A stretch of DNA of 64,000 bases from Pseudomonas alkylphenolica (GTDB lineage: Bacteria > Pseudomonadota > Gammaproteobacteria > Pseudomonadales > Pseudomonadaceae): NCBI RefSeq assembly GCF_004025535.1, contig NZ_QJRG01000048.1, positions 436,933-500,932 of the forward strand, read 5' to 3'. Below the pieces are notes generated by a model. It was not told the origin of the DNA. It searched no databases and worked only from the letters and a program-made list of their open reading frames with translations. Position numbers and translations under genes: made by a program. Positions 15,777 through 24,052 of the stretch are shown piece by piece (position 1 is the first letter of the stretch; every line of letters begins with the position of its first letter).

Positions 15777-17276
15777 ATGGCCATGCGCCCCTTTTCCCTT
15801 TGTGGCCTCGCAGCCCTGTTCATCGCTGGCGCGGCCCACGCTGCCAGCGCGGGCCTGCCGTTGCAGCCGTCGATGACGGCCATCAGCTACAGCGAGCATC
15901 AGCTGCAACTGCAACAGCTGCAGCATCAGGTTGACCAGGCCGTGCAGCTGCAACTCCCGGAACGCCCACGCCCGGCAGGCCGTGCCAGCGTCTCCCTGCA
16001 ACCGATGTTTTCATCGCAAGCCGGCAGCTGGCCGTTCGAACCGTTCGTCAACAACGGCCTGTTCCGCGCCATTGCCGGCTACCAGGCGCACCACCCGCAG
16101 GCGGTACTGATTCGTGGCGGCAGCATTACCTTGGCACAGTTGCACGATGCCCTTGGCAACCCGCGGATCCTCAAGCCTTATAAAGACGGCTACCTGCTCA
16201 GTTACCCTCTGGTGATTGGCACTGATGGCGGGCTCGTACTTGAAGGCACCAGCCTCTATCTGTACAGCTACTCGGGCACTGCGCTGATCAACCAGGGCTG
16301 GCTGGGCCTGAATCAGTCGCGTCTGGAGAGCGTGGCCGGTGACAAGCCCGGCAGCACTGACCGTGCCTGGCGCCCCTTCGTAGTGGCCTGGGCGGGCAGC
16401 CACACGCAAGTGATCGGCTCAACCCTGGAACGCCTCGGCTACAACGCCAACCTGTCCCGTGGCCTGAGCACCGCCCTGAGCAGCCAGCAGGCACCCGCCA
16501 CCCCCAAGGCCACCCTGATTGTGCGCGACAGCCAGTTCACCGACCTGTCCAGCGCGGTAGAGCTGCAACACAGCCAGGCGCAAATCAACGACAGCCGCTT
16601 CGACCAGTCCCAGCAATACGCCATCGATGTGCGCGACAGCCAGGTCAACCTGGTGAACAACCAACTGCGCGGCATCGACAATAACAGCGGTATTCGCCTG
16701 CGCGGGCAGACGGTAGCGCGGGTCGAACGCAACCTGATCCTCGGGGCCAACAAGGCTGCCATCGAAATCAGTGACCAGCGCGGCGCCCTGCTGCTCAAGG
16801 GCAACCTGATCGGCGACAGCCGTGGCAACGGCCTGCAACTGCGCAACCTGCCGGCTACCGCCCAAGCGCCGCTGCTGATCGAAGACAACCTGATCGGCAA
16901 CAGTCAGGGCAGCGCCGTGGATGCCAGCGAGGTCAGCAGCGCCATATTGATCAACAATCGCATCGGCAACACCCCGGAGTACGCCGTCAGCCTGCGCAAT
17001 GCGACGCCGCTGGCCGGGCCATTGACCCTCAGCGGCAACACCCTGGGCAAGGCCGGCAAGGCCGTGGTGCGGGTCGAAGGGATGCAACAGGCGGTCATCG
17101 GCCCGAATCAGTTCGAAGGCAAAGCGCTGCTGCAGAGCCTGTTGATCGGCGACTGGCTGGCCCTGCAGGGGCCACTGCTCGATGCGACCCAGCGCCAGGG
17201 CTGCGTGGTCCGGGTCAATCAGGCGAGCCGGGCGGCACCGGCACCGCTGCTGTGCCAGCAGCGCGCCAGTCAATAA
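15777..17276 (+). CDS. epmG: AlgG-like parallel beta-helix protein with a degenerate epimerase active site
   Basis: By position and fold this stands for the C5-mannuronan epimerase AlgG, but it is the most divergent gene of the operon. The 499-residue product has a signal peptide (LCGLAALFIAGAAHAAS), a Gln-rich linker, a CASH/right-handed beta-helix region (about 200-460) with repeated N-x-I/L-x-G-N/D rungs, and an AlgG-like entry (FVVAWAGSHTQVIGSTLERLGY). Where AlgG has the catalytic DPHD (His319 the base), this has D284-V-R-D287 (16626-16637). It is therefore probably not an active epimerase and may act as a periplasmic guide or structural protein, as AlgG also does. AAGGA precedes ATG 15777. 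The symbol assumes orthology with epmG of P. alkylphenolica (recalled, not checked). Confidence 0.75.
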   Translation: MAMRPFSLCGLAALFIAGAAHAASAGLPLQPSMTAISYSEHQLQLQQLQHQVDQAVQLQLPERPRPAGRASVSLQPMFSSQAGSWPFEPFVNNGLFRAIAGYQAHHPQAVLIRGGSITLAQLHDALGNPRILKPYKDGYLLSYPLVIGTDGGLVLEGTSLYLYSYSGTALINQGWLGLNQSRLESVAGDKPGSTDRAWRPFVVAWAGSHTQVIGSTLERLGYNANLSRGLSTALSSQQAPATPKATLIVRDSQFTDLSSAVELQHSQAQINDSRFDQSQQYAIDVRDSQVNLVNNQLRGIDNNSGIRLRGQTVARVERNLILGANKAAIEISDQRGALLLKGNLIGDSRGNGLQLRNLPATAQAPLLIEDNLIGNSQGSAVDASEVSSAILINNRIGNTPEYAVSLRNATPLAGPLTLSGNTLGKAGKAVVRVEGMQQAVIGPNQFEGKALLQSLLIGDWLALQGPLLDATQRQGCVVRVNQASRAAPAPLLCQQRASQ

Positions 17277-17730
17277 CGCGCTGCATCCGTACAAAGCACT
17301 CATCCTCACCCACGGCATCGAACCCCTGGCGCTGGTAAAGGGCCTGCGCCGGGTTGCTTTTGAACACGGTCAGGCGCATCAGCGGCAGGCGGCGCTCGGC
17401 GGCCCAGCCGGCCAACAGCCCCAGCACCCGGGTGCCGACACCCTGGCCGCGCGCGCTCTCGATCAGGTGCAGTTCACGGATATACAGGGCCTGGCGGTCC
17501 TGGCTGAGGCTACAGAAGCCAAGCAGCCGGTCATCCTCGACAATCAACCACTGCTCACGCCAGGTCCAGGCCTGGTCGAAAGCTTCTTCGATCCAGAGCA
17601 GGTCGAACTCGTGGTAATAGCGCAGCATGGCGCGACGGGTCAGGTCTCGGGCAAAGGCGCAGTGCTGGTCAGTGGCGGGGGTCAGTTGCACGGTATCGTT
17701 CTTCTCTGGCAAGCAATCAAGAGCTCCCAC
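17215..17730 (-). CDS. GNAT-family N-acetyltransferase
   Basis: The protein of about 171 residues carries the acetyl-CoA binding motif A (ELHLIESARGQGVGTRVLGL: R-G-x-G-x-G-T) and the C-terminal GNAT element LTVFKSNPAQALYQRQGFD. The substrate is unknown. Its 3' end overlaps the 3' end of the AlgG-like gene by 62 nt, tail to tail, so there is no room for a terminator between them. The listed start is a GTG adjoining the stop of the upstream DUF488 gene; internal TTG/GTG starts near LPEKND or VQLTPATD are possible, so the first 15 residues are uncertain. Confidence 0.8.
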   Translation of the reverse strand: MGALDCLPEKNDTVQLTPATDQHCAFARDLTRRAMLRYYHEFDLLWIEEAFDQAWTWREQWLIVEDDRLLGFCSLSQDRQALYIRELHLIESARGQGVGTRVLGLLAGWAAERRLPLMRLTVFKSNPAQALYQRQGFDAVGEDECFVRMQRVIDWRAAGTAAVPVPPGSPD

Positions 17731-18129
17731 TCAGGTTTTGACTTCCCCGGCATAACACACCGGTGAACTCATCGGCCCCTGCCGGTCCTGTTCATCTTCA
17801 AGCCACTGGGCCAACACCCGGGCATTGTTGTGGGTGGTGTCCTTGCCGGCATACAGCAAGGTCAGGTCACCCTGCCCGGCCATGCCCAGTAGCCCCCACC
17901 AATGTGCAGGCTGTGCCGCAAGCTCCTGGCGGTAACGCTCGGCGAAGCCTTCAAAGTCCACTTCACCCGCATGAAAAGCGCGGCGCAACAGCGTCGAAGG
18001 CGCGACTTCCGGCAGCCACAGTGCCTGCAATTGCTCCTTGCGCACGTTACGCGGCCACAGCCGATCAACCAGCACGCGCTGGCCGTCTTCGGCTGCAAAA
18101 GGATCGTAGACGCGTTTGCAATAAATCAT
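17731..18129 (-). CDS. DUF488 family protein
   Basis: A protein of about 132 residues with the conserved DUF488 features: an N-terminal KRVYDP, the VDRLWPR motif (R-V-L-V-D-R-L-W-P-R), and LTLLYAGKDTTHNNARVLAQWL near the C-terminus (YaeQ/YeaO-like group). The biochemical function is not established. The start is ATG 18129 with GAGG 5 nt upstream; a GTG at 18135 is in frame but lacks spacing. It is directly followed by the GNAT gene with no gap, so the two form a small operon. Confidence 0.85.
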   Translation of the reverse strand: MIYCKRVYDPFAAEDGQRVLVDRLWPRNVRKEQLQALWLPEVAPSTLLRRAFHAGEVDFEGFAERYRQELAAQPAHWWGLLGMAGQGDLTLLYAGKDTTHNNARVLAQWLEDEQDRQGPMSSPVCYAGEVKT

Positions 18130-18241
18130 CGGCACCTCGTCACCTTGTCTCCTAGACTAGATCTTTCATTGATCGAGGTCACGATCGTGCCACTCGATTT
18201 TTCTATCCTGAGCGCCTGAGGTAACGCAACCCGGAGTCATC

Positions 18242-19858
18242 ATGACTACCCAGCCGTTGGCCAGCGGCACCCCGCTGGCCACACCCGATGCAAGGCCGCG
18301 CTTGAACCACAAGCCCAGCCGCACCACCTTGATCCTGTTCTTCGGCCTGTTGCTGGCCGGTCTGCTTTTCACGGCATGGAGCCTCGCCCACGACATCGAT
18401 GCCAGTGGCACCGTGGTCACCACCTGGACGCCGTTCCTGTTATTGGGGGTGGCGTTGGTGATCGCCCTCGGGTTCGAGTTCGTCAATGGCTTTCACGACA
18501 CGGCCAACGCCGTGGCGACGGTAATCTATACCCACTCCCTGCCCGCCTCAGTGGCAGTGGTCTGGTCCGGCTTTTTCAATTTCCTCGGTGTGCTGCTGTC
18601 CAGCGGCGCCGTCGCCTTCGGCATCATCGCCCTGCTACCGGTAGAGCTGATGCTCAAAGTCGGCTCCTCGGCCGGCTTTGCCATGGTATTCGCCCTGCTG
18701 CTGTCGGCGATCATCTGGAACCTCGGTACCTGGTGGCTGGGCTTGCCGGCCTCCTCTTCCCACACCCTGATTGGCTCGATCATTGGCGTCGGCGTTGCCA
18801 ACGCGTTAATGCATGGCCGCGATGGCACCAGCGGTGTGGACTGGACCCAGGCCAGCAAAGTCGGCTATTCGTTGCTGCTGTCGCCGCTGGTCGGGTTTGC
18901 CTGCGCAGCGTTGCTGCTGCTGGCCTTGCGCCATTTGGTCAAGCGTCGCGATCTGTACCAGGCACCGGTCGGCAACACCCCGCCACCCTGGTGGATTCGC
19001 GGTGTGCTGATCCTGACTTGCACCGGGGTGTCGTTTGCCCACGGCTCCAACGACGGTCAAAAAGGCATGGGCCTGATCATGCTGATCCTGGTCGGCACCC
19101 TGCCCATGGCCTATGCCCTGAATCGCACCATGCCGGCTGAACAGTCGCTGCAGTTTGCCGCCGTGGCCGAAGTCACCCAGCAGGCCCTGCAACGCGGCGC
19201 CCCGGAGCTGGTCAGCGCCGACCCCAGGCAGACCCTGACCGAATTCATTCGTCAACCGGCTGCCACCCCGCAGCTGGTACCGGCCCTGGCCGCCCTGACC
19301 GGCGCCATCGGCAGTGAAGTCAAAGGTTACGGTTCGCTGAACAAAGTCCCTGCCGAAGCCATGGCCAACGTGCGCAACGACATGTACCTGACCAGCGAGA
19401 CCATTCGCCTGATCGACAAGCATCACCTGGTGGTGTTCGATACTGACACCCAGGCCAAGGTGCAGCTGTTCAAGCATCAGCTTGACGACGCCACGCGCTA
19501 CATTCCGCTGTGGGTCAAGATCTCCGTGGCCATCGCCCTCGGGCTGGGCACCATGGTCGGCTGGCGGCGCATCGTGGTCACGGTCGGTGAGAAAATCGGC
19601 AAAACCCACCTGACCTACGCCCAGGGTGCTTCGGCCGAGGTGGTAGCAATGTGCACTATCGGTGTTGCAGACATGTATGGACTGCCGGTTTCAACCACCC
19701 ACGTGTTGTCTTCCGGAGTGGCCGGGACCATGGTTGCCAATGGTTCGGGCCTGCAGATGCGCACTATCGCCAACCTGGCCATGGCCTGGGTGTTGACGCT
19801 GCCTGCAGCGATTCTGATGTCTGGCAGCCTGTACTGGCTGTTACGCCACGTGTTCTGA
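18242..19858 (+). CDS. pit: Low-affinity inorganic phosphate transporter, PiT family
   Basis: A proton- or cation-coupled phosphate symporter in the inner membrane. The 538-residue protein has the duplicated PiT signatures, GFEFVNGFHDTANAVAT (about 76-92) and CTIGVADMYGLPVSTTHVLSS in the C-terminal repeat, as well as FAHGSNDGQKGMGL. About 11-12 membrane helices are visible, with a large cytosolic loop (about 300-420) between the halves. ATG 18242 follows CCGGAG. It is a single gene; the convergent GNAT gene begins only 20 nt after its stop. Confidence 0.92.
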   Translation: MTTQPLASGTPLATPDARPRLNHKPSRTTLILFFGLLLAGLLFTAWSLAHDIDASGTVVTTWTPFLLLGVALVIALGFEFVNGFHDTANAVATVIYTHSLPASVAVVWSGFFNFLGVLLSSGAVAFGIIALLPVELMLKVGSSAGFAMVFALLLSAIIWNLGTWWLGLPASSSHTLIGSIIGVGVANALMHGRDGTSGVDWTQASKVGYSLLLSPLVGFACAALLLLALRHLVKRRDLYQAPVGNTPPPWWIRGVLILTCTGVSFAHGSNDGQKGMGLIMLILVGTLPMAYALNRTMPAEQSLQFAAVAEVTQQALQRGAPELVSADPRQTLTEFIRQPAATPQLVPALAALTGAIGSEVKGYGSLNKVPAEAMANVRNDMYLTSETIRLIDKHHLVVFDTDTQAKVQLFKHQLDDATRYIPLWVKISVAIALGLGTMVGWRRIVVTVGEKIGKTHLTYAQGASAEVVAMCTIGVADMYGLPVSTTHVLSSGVAGTMVANGSGLQMRTIANLAMAWVLTLPAAILMSGSLYWLLRHVF

Positions 19859-19878
19859 CGGGGGATGGGGCAAGCGCC

Positions 19879-20382
19879 TCATTCCCTGACCATCACCCAG
19901 TCTCGATGCAGTTCCGGGCCGCACACGAACAACGCCTCCCCCACCTTGCAAAAACCATTGCGCTGGTAAAACCGGATGGCCCGGGCATTCTGCTCGTTGA
20001 CGGTTAGCCGTACGGCGCCTTGCACCTGTGCGAGCGTGTCGTCGAGCAGGCGTTGGGCGGCGCCCGCTCCATGTTGCGCGGGCAAAACATAGCAGCGGCT
20101 GAGCTCCGGCAGATTTTCGGCCTGGGCGATATCCAGCGGGTCCGGTGCGCTGTCGAGCAGGCTGTAGCCAACAATCTGCCCCTCGCATTGCAGCACCCGC
20201 AGGCGCTTGGTCAGGCTGTTCAGGTGATGTCGGAAATGCGCCGGCTGCAATTGCGTTTCGATGTAGGTAGTCAGCGCCAGCACTGAGGCGTCGGGTGGGC
20301 TGGCCAGGGCAAAGGTCTGCTCGGCGACGGCGCTCAGTGCGTCGGCATCGGAAAGCTGGGCGATACGGGTACTGAAGGGCAT
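19879..20382 (-). CDS. GNAT-family N-acetyltransferase
   Basis: A protein of about 167 residues. Motif A of the acetyl-CoA site is LSRCYVLPAQHGAGAAQRLLDD (Q-x-G-x-G-x-A), followed by VRLTVNEQNARAIRFYQRNGFCKVGE, the standard GNAT C-terminal core. The substrate cannot be assigned. I chose the ATG at 20382 (MPFSTRIAQL), with AGGAA 8 nt upstream, over an in-frame codon at 20505 whose extra residues look non-coding. It lies between the Pit transporter and the end of the cellulose operon. Confidence 0.85.
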   Translation of the reverse strand: MPFSTRIAQLSDADALSAVAEQTFALASPPDASVLALTTYIETQLQPAHFRHHLNSLTKRLRVLQCEGQIVGYSLLDSAPDPLDIAQAENLPELSRCYVLPAQHGAGAAQRLLDDTLAQVQGAVRLTVNEQNARAIRFYQRNGFCKVGEALFVCGPELHRDWVMVRE

Positions 20383-20456
20383 GGAGCAAGTTCCTGTCGG
20401 CCTGGCGAGGTTGCATGGTAGCCCGGGGGTTCCGTTCACTGACAGTCCCTTGCTGG

Positions 20457-20481
20457 GTTGGGGGCGATGTGCGCCCCCAGC
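20457..20481. terminator. GC hairpin downstream of bcsC (possible terminator)
   Basis: TGGGGGCG (20459-20466) pairs with CGCCCCCA (20472-20479) around a 5-nt loop, extendable by a G-U and a G-C pair. It lies 8 nt past the bcsC stop on the minus strand. No T-run follows in that direction, so termination is only plausible. Confidence 0.45.
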
Positions 20482-20488
20482 CAAAAGC

Positions 20489-23400
20489 TCAGCGATACTC
20501 CGCATAAGGCTTGAGCGGATTCACCGGCAACGGCAGATTACCCTGCCACGGATCAAAGCTATACCGCAGGTACAACAACGCCCGGTTCGGCGAATAGTCC
20601 TCGCTGCGCTGCAAGGTAAACCCGCCGCCCAACACCCAGTGATCATCCAGCCGCCGCTCAACCAGCGCCTGCGCCAGATACCCCACACCATTGTTATTGT
20701 CGCCGGTGCGCAACTCATCGATGTTGCTGCTTTGCAGCGGCCCGTACTGATCGAGGATATCGTCATTCACCGATGACACCGGGAAGGCCCGCTCATCATC
20801 ACTGCGCGCCCAGGAATAGCTCAGCGACCCTTCCAGATAGACCGACCAGCTGGCGTTGCGCCAGGCATAGTTGACCGGCACACCGAACGACAGGTAACGC
20901 TGCGGGCTGTAATAGCCGCCCTGCCCCAAGGTGTAGCCACCCAGATTCTTGTCGTAGTGCCAGGCCATCGCACTGGCGCCGATGCGCAGCTCTTCATCGA
21001 CGCGGTTGATCAGCCGGTAGTAGTACCCGCCCATGGCACGCCAGCGCGTGTTGTCCTCGACGTTCTTGCCCTGCAGCCAGTGGTAACCCAGGCTGGCCCA
21101 GACACCATCGTCCAACCCGCGATCGCGGCTCAGACCCAGGGTCAGGCCGGTTGCCGTCACCCCGCCCCAGCTGATGCCGGTACGTGGATCCTTGGCCCCC
21201 GCGTAAGACAGCAACGAGTTGTTCATCGGCCGCCGTGACGCGGTGAGGTTCCAGCCGATGCCGTGGGACTTGCCGTCAACCGTGACGCCGCCCAGCAGGT
21301 TCTGCACTTCAAAGCCCATGGGCGAGGTGCCGATGTCGGCGCTGATGCCTTCGCCCTGCCAACCCGCCGCCAGGGTCAGGCCATCGGCGGTTTCCCGGTC
21401 ACCGGGGCAACCGGTAGGAATCGCACCGGAAGCATTGCGGCCACGGAACGAGCAGCTGCCGAACGCTTCGCGGTGCAAACCGTCGGCGTCGGTGTCGAAG
21501 CTGGCTGCACGCAGTGCCACCTGTTCAACCCGGGCAAAACCCACGCCTTCGCCCACCGGCATCTGCGCATGGACCATGGTGGTCGAGGTGGTGAGGTCGG
21601 AAATGCCTTCGGCCCCATCGTTGTCGCGCCAGCCGTAATCCTGCTGGACGGTGACGGTCGGGCTCTGCTGCTGATACAGCTGGTCAACGTCACGGCGCAG
21701 GCTTTGGCGCAGCCAGTCGTCATCATCTTTGGCACGGCTGGCACGGGTCAGGGCGATATCATCGCGCGGGCTGGCCTGCCCGGCCGTGAGCAACTCGGCA
21801 TCGCGCATGGCCAGGGCGTAGTAATCCAGCGCCTGGTCGGCCTGTTCACGCGGCACCATGCGCGCCAGGTCGCGGTAGAGCAAGGCATCAGGGGTGGTCT
21901 TGCGCTGGGCTACTTCGGTCAGCAGCACCCGCGCCTTGTCGCGCTCACCCACTGCGGCCCAGGCGTTGCCCAGGCGCCGGCGGGCGTCGACGCGCTCGGC
22001 CGGTATCTGCGGTTCCTGCTGTTCCAGTAACTGGTGCGCCAGTATGGTGTCGCCCCGCTCGATCAAGACTTCGATGTGGCCCAGACGTGCCTCGGCGTTG
22101 TCCGGTTGCAAGGCGAGGATGCGCGTGTAGTAACCATCGGCAGCGCTCAGGTCGGACGACTGCCGGGCCCAACCGGCCAGTTGCTGCAGGTCGCCGACCT
22201 GCTGGGCAACCGGTTGAGCGCCACCCAGCTGACCTTCCAGCAAAGCCATGGCGCCGGCAGTGTCGCCGCTGTCGTTCAAGGCCCGGGCGCGGTCGACAAC
22301 GACCTGGCGTTGCAGGCGCTTGTGCAAGTCCTGCATGCCACTGTTCCACTGGCTGGCCGGTACCTGCTCAAGGGAAGCCAGGCCGGCCTGGCTACGGCCA
22401 TCGGCCTCCAGGTACAAGCCATGGGCGAAGCGCGCCGTCGGTTCTTTGCCCTGGCGCGACAGCAGGTCGGCGAACACGCCATCGGCCTGTGCGCCCTTGC
22501 CCTGCATGCGCAAGGCACGGGCAAGGTCCGCTGCCAGCCACGGGTCGTTGGGTGCCAGTTGCCGGGCCTGGCTCAATTGCCGCTCGGCCGCTGCCCAGTC
22601 TTCGCGCTCCAGCGACTGCCGGGCCTGGCCGCGCAGTTGCTCGACCTGCGCTCCCAAGCCCGGTTGACCACCGCCGCTGCGGGGTTGCGCCGCCCACTGA
22701 CGCTGCTTGGCCGGCAGGCTGGCGACATAACGCGCATAGCGCGCCGGCGATTGCGCCTGGTACAGCCGCGACAAGGCGCGCACGGTGTTTTCGTTGCCCG
22801 GTTGCAGTTGTTGCGCCTGCAAAAAGTACTGTTCAGCCTGCGGCAGCTGCTTGCGCGCCAAGGCCACGTTACCGAGGCCGAGCAGCGCCAGGGGTTCTTT
22901 GGGGTCGCGCTTGTTCGCTTCCTCATAGGCTTGCTGGGCTGCGTTGTAGTTGCCCGCGGCCAGCGCCTGGCGGCCACGCTGCATCACCAGCCAGTACTCG
23001 GTGGAAGCCAGCAATTCGTGCCATTTGCTGAGGATGTAGGTGTCCTGTTCTTCGGCCACCGCCTGCTTAAGCCAGTCGACGGCCTCCTGGCGACGTCCCT
23101 GTCGGGCCAGCGCCAGCCCAAGGTACCCCTTGAGGGTGGCATCCTTGGGATAGGCCTTCAGCGCTTTGCGCAGGTTGGCCTCGGCGACCGACGCCGAGCG
23201 GCGCTCGACCAACATGCGAATGCCCAGCTGACCGGCACGCCAGGCCGGGTCACCGGTGAGTTTGAGTTGTCCGGCGAGCAGCTCCTGTACTTGCGCTTCG
23301 TGCGAGTCGCCCGGGTAGCGCTCAAGAAAGGCCTGCCAGTTGCGTACGCTGGCATCACTGATCGGTTGTTTGGCGAGGTAAGCGTACTCCAGGCCCGCCG

Positions 23401-24052
23401 CAAGGTTGCGCGATTGCGCTTGCCCGGCCATGCGCGTGACCACGGCCAGCGCTTCGTCATTGCGCTTGGCACGGAACAGCTGCTCGGCGAGGAACTGCTG
23501 CAGCTCCGGGCTGCCCGGGTAGGTTTTGTCCAGGGCGTAGAGGTGGTCGATGGTGGTCGGCAGCTGGTTGGGCAGGCGACTGCGAATACGCCAGTACTCC
23601 ATCGCCAGTTCCAGGCTCGGCGGCTCGCCTTTGCCAAAGGCCCCTTCGTAGCGCGACAGCGCTTCTTCAAAGCGCCCGGCGGTGGCCAACAGGCGAATCT
23701 GCTGCAGGGTTTGCGCACCCTCGCCTTCGCTCATTTCCAGCAGTTGCGCCATCTGCCGATCCTGCCGGCTGTTCGGTGCCAGGCGATGCAGGTCGCTGTA
23801 CAGTTGCCGGGCACGGTCAAGCTCACGCGTGCGCACGGCCTGGCGAATCGAGGCGCTGAGCGCATCGAGGTTGTCCGGTTCAAGCAGGCGCAAGCGCGCC
23901 AGCGAGTCTTCTACCAGGCTCTCGCGGTGGGTCGCCTCCCCGAGGCGAATCTGTTGCATCAGCCACTCACGCTGCTCGTTGCGGTCAGCGGGCTGAGCCA
24001 TCAGCGTCAAGGGCATCACGCCCAGGCACAGCAAGGTTGTCAGTTTACGCAT
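20489..24052 (-). CDS. bcsC: Cellulose synthase outer-membrane subunit BcsC
   Basis: Exports cellulose through the outer membrane. The 1187-residue protein starts with a Sec signal (LTTLLCLGVMPLTLMAQ). It has a long TPR solenoid (about 25-780; for example NYNAAQQAYEEANKRDPKEP and EQYFLQAQQLQPGNENTVRA), and then a C-terminal beta-barrel of about 330 residues beginning near DYGWRDNDGAEG, where the BcsC superfamily domain starts. It ends LKPYAEYR. The start ATG 24052 lies inside the bcsZ 3' end (13-nt overlap), so it is translationally coupled. It is the last gene of the bcs operon. Confidence 0.95.
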   Translation of the reverse strand: MRKLTTLLCLGVMPLTLMAQPADRNEQREWLMQQIRLGEATHRESLVEDSLARLRLLEPDNLDALSASIRQAVRTRELDRARQLYSDLHRLAPNSRQDRQMAQLLEMSEGEGAQTLQQIRLLATAGRFEEALSRYEGAFGKGEPPSLELAMEYWRIRSRLPNQLPTTIDHLYALDKTYPGSPELQQFLAEQLFRAKRNDEALAVVTRMAGQAQSRNLAAGLEYAYLAKQPISDASVRNWQAFLERYPGDSHEAQVQELLAGQLKLTGDPAWRAGQLGIRMLVERRSASVAEANLRKALKAYPKDATLKGYLGLALARQGRRQEAVDWLKQAVAEEQDTYILSKWHELLASTEYWLVMQRGRQALAAGNYNAAQQAYEEANKRDPKEPLALLGLGNVALARKQLPQAEQYFLQAQQLQPGNENTVRALSRLYQAQSPARYARYVASLPAKQRQWAAQPRSGGGQPGLGAQVEQLRGQARQSLEREDWAAAERQLSQARQLAPNDPWLAADLARALRMQGKGAQADGVFADLLSRQGKEPTARFAHGLYLEADGRSQAGLASLEQVPASQWNSGMQDLHKRLQRQVVVDRARALNDSGDTAGAMALLEGQLGGAQPVAQQVGDLQQLAGWARQSSDLSAADGYYTRILALQPDNAEARLGHIEVLIERGDTILAHQLLEQQEPQIPAERVDARRRLGNAWAAVGERDKARVLLTEVAQRKTTPDALLYRDLARMVPREQADQALDYYALAMRDAELLTAGQASPRDDIALTRASRAKDDDDWLRQSLRRDVDQLYQQQSPTVTVQQDYGWRDNDGAEGISDLTTSTTMVHAQMPVGEGVGFARVEQVALRAASFDTDADGLHREAFGSCSFRGRNASGAIPTGCPGDRETADGLTLAAGWQGEGISADIGTSPMGFEVQNLLGGVTVDGKSHGIGWNLTASRRPMNNSLLSYAGAKDPRTGISWGGVTATGLTLGLSRDRGLDDGVWASLGYHWLQGKNVEDNTRWRAMGGYYYRLINRVDEELRIGASAMAWHYDKNLGGYTLGQGGYYSPQRYLSFGVPVNYAWRNASWSVYLEGSLSYSWARSDDERAFPVSSVNDDILDQYGPLQSSNIDELRTGDNNNGVGYLAQALVERRLDDHWVLGGGFTLQRSEDYSPNRALLYLRYSFDPWQGNLPLPVNPLKPYAEYR

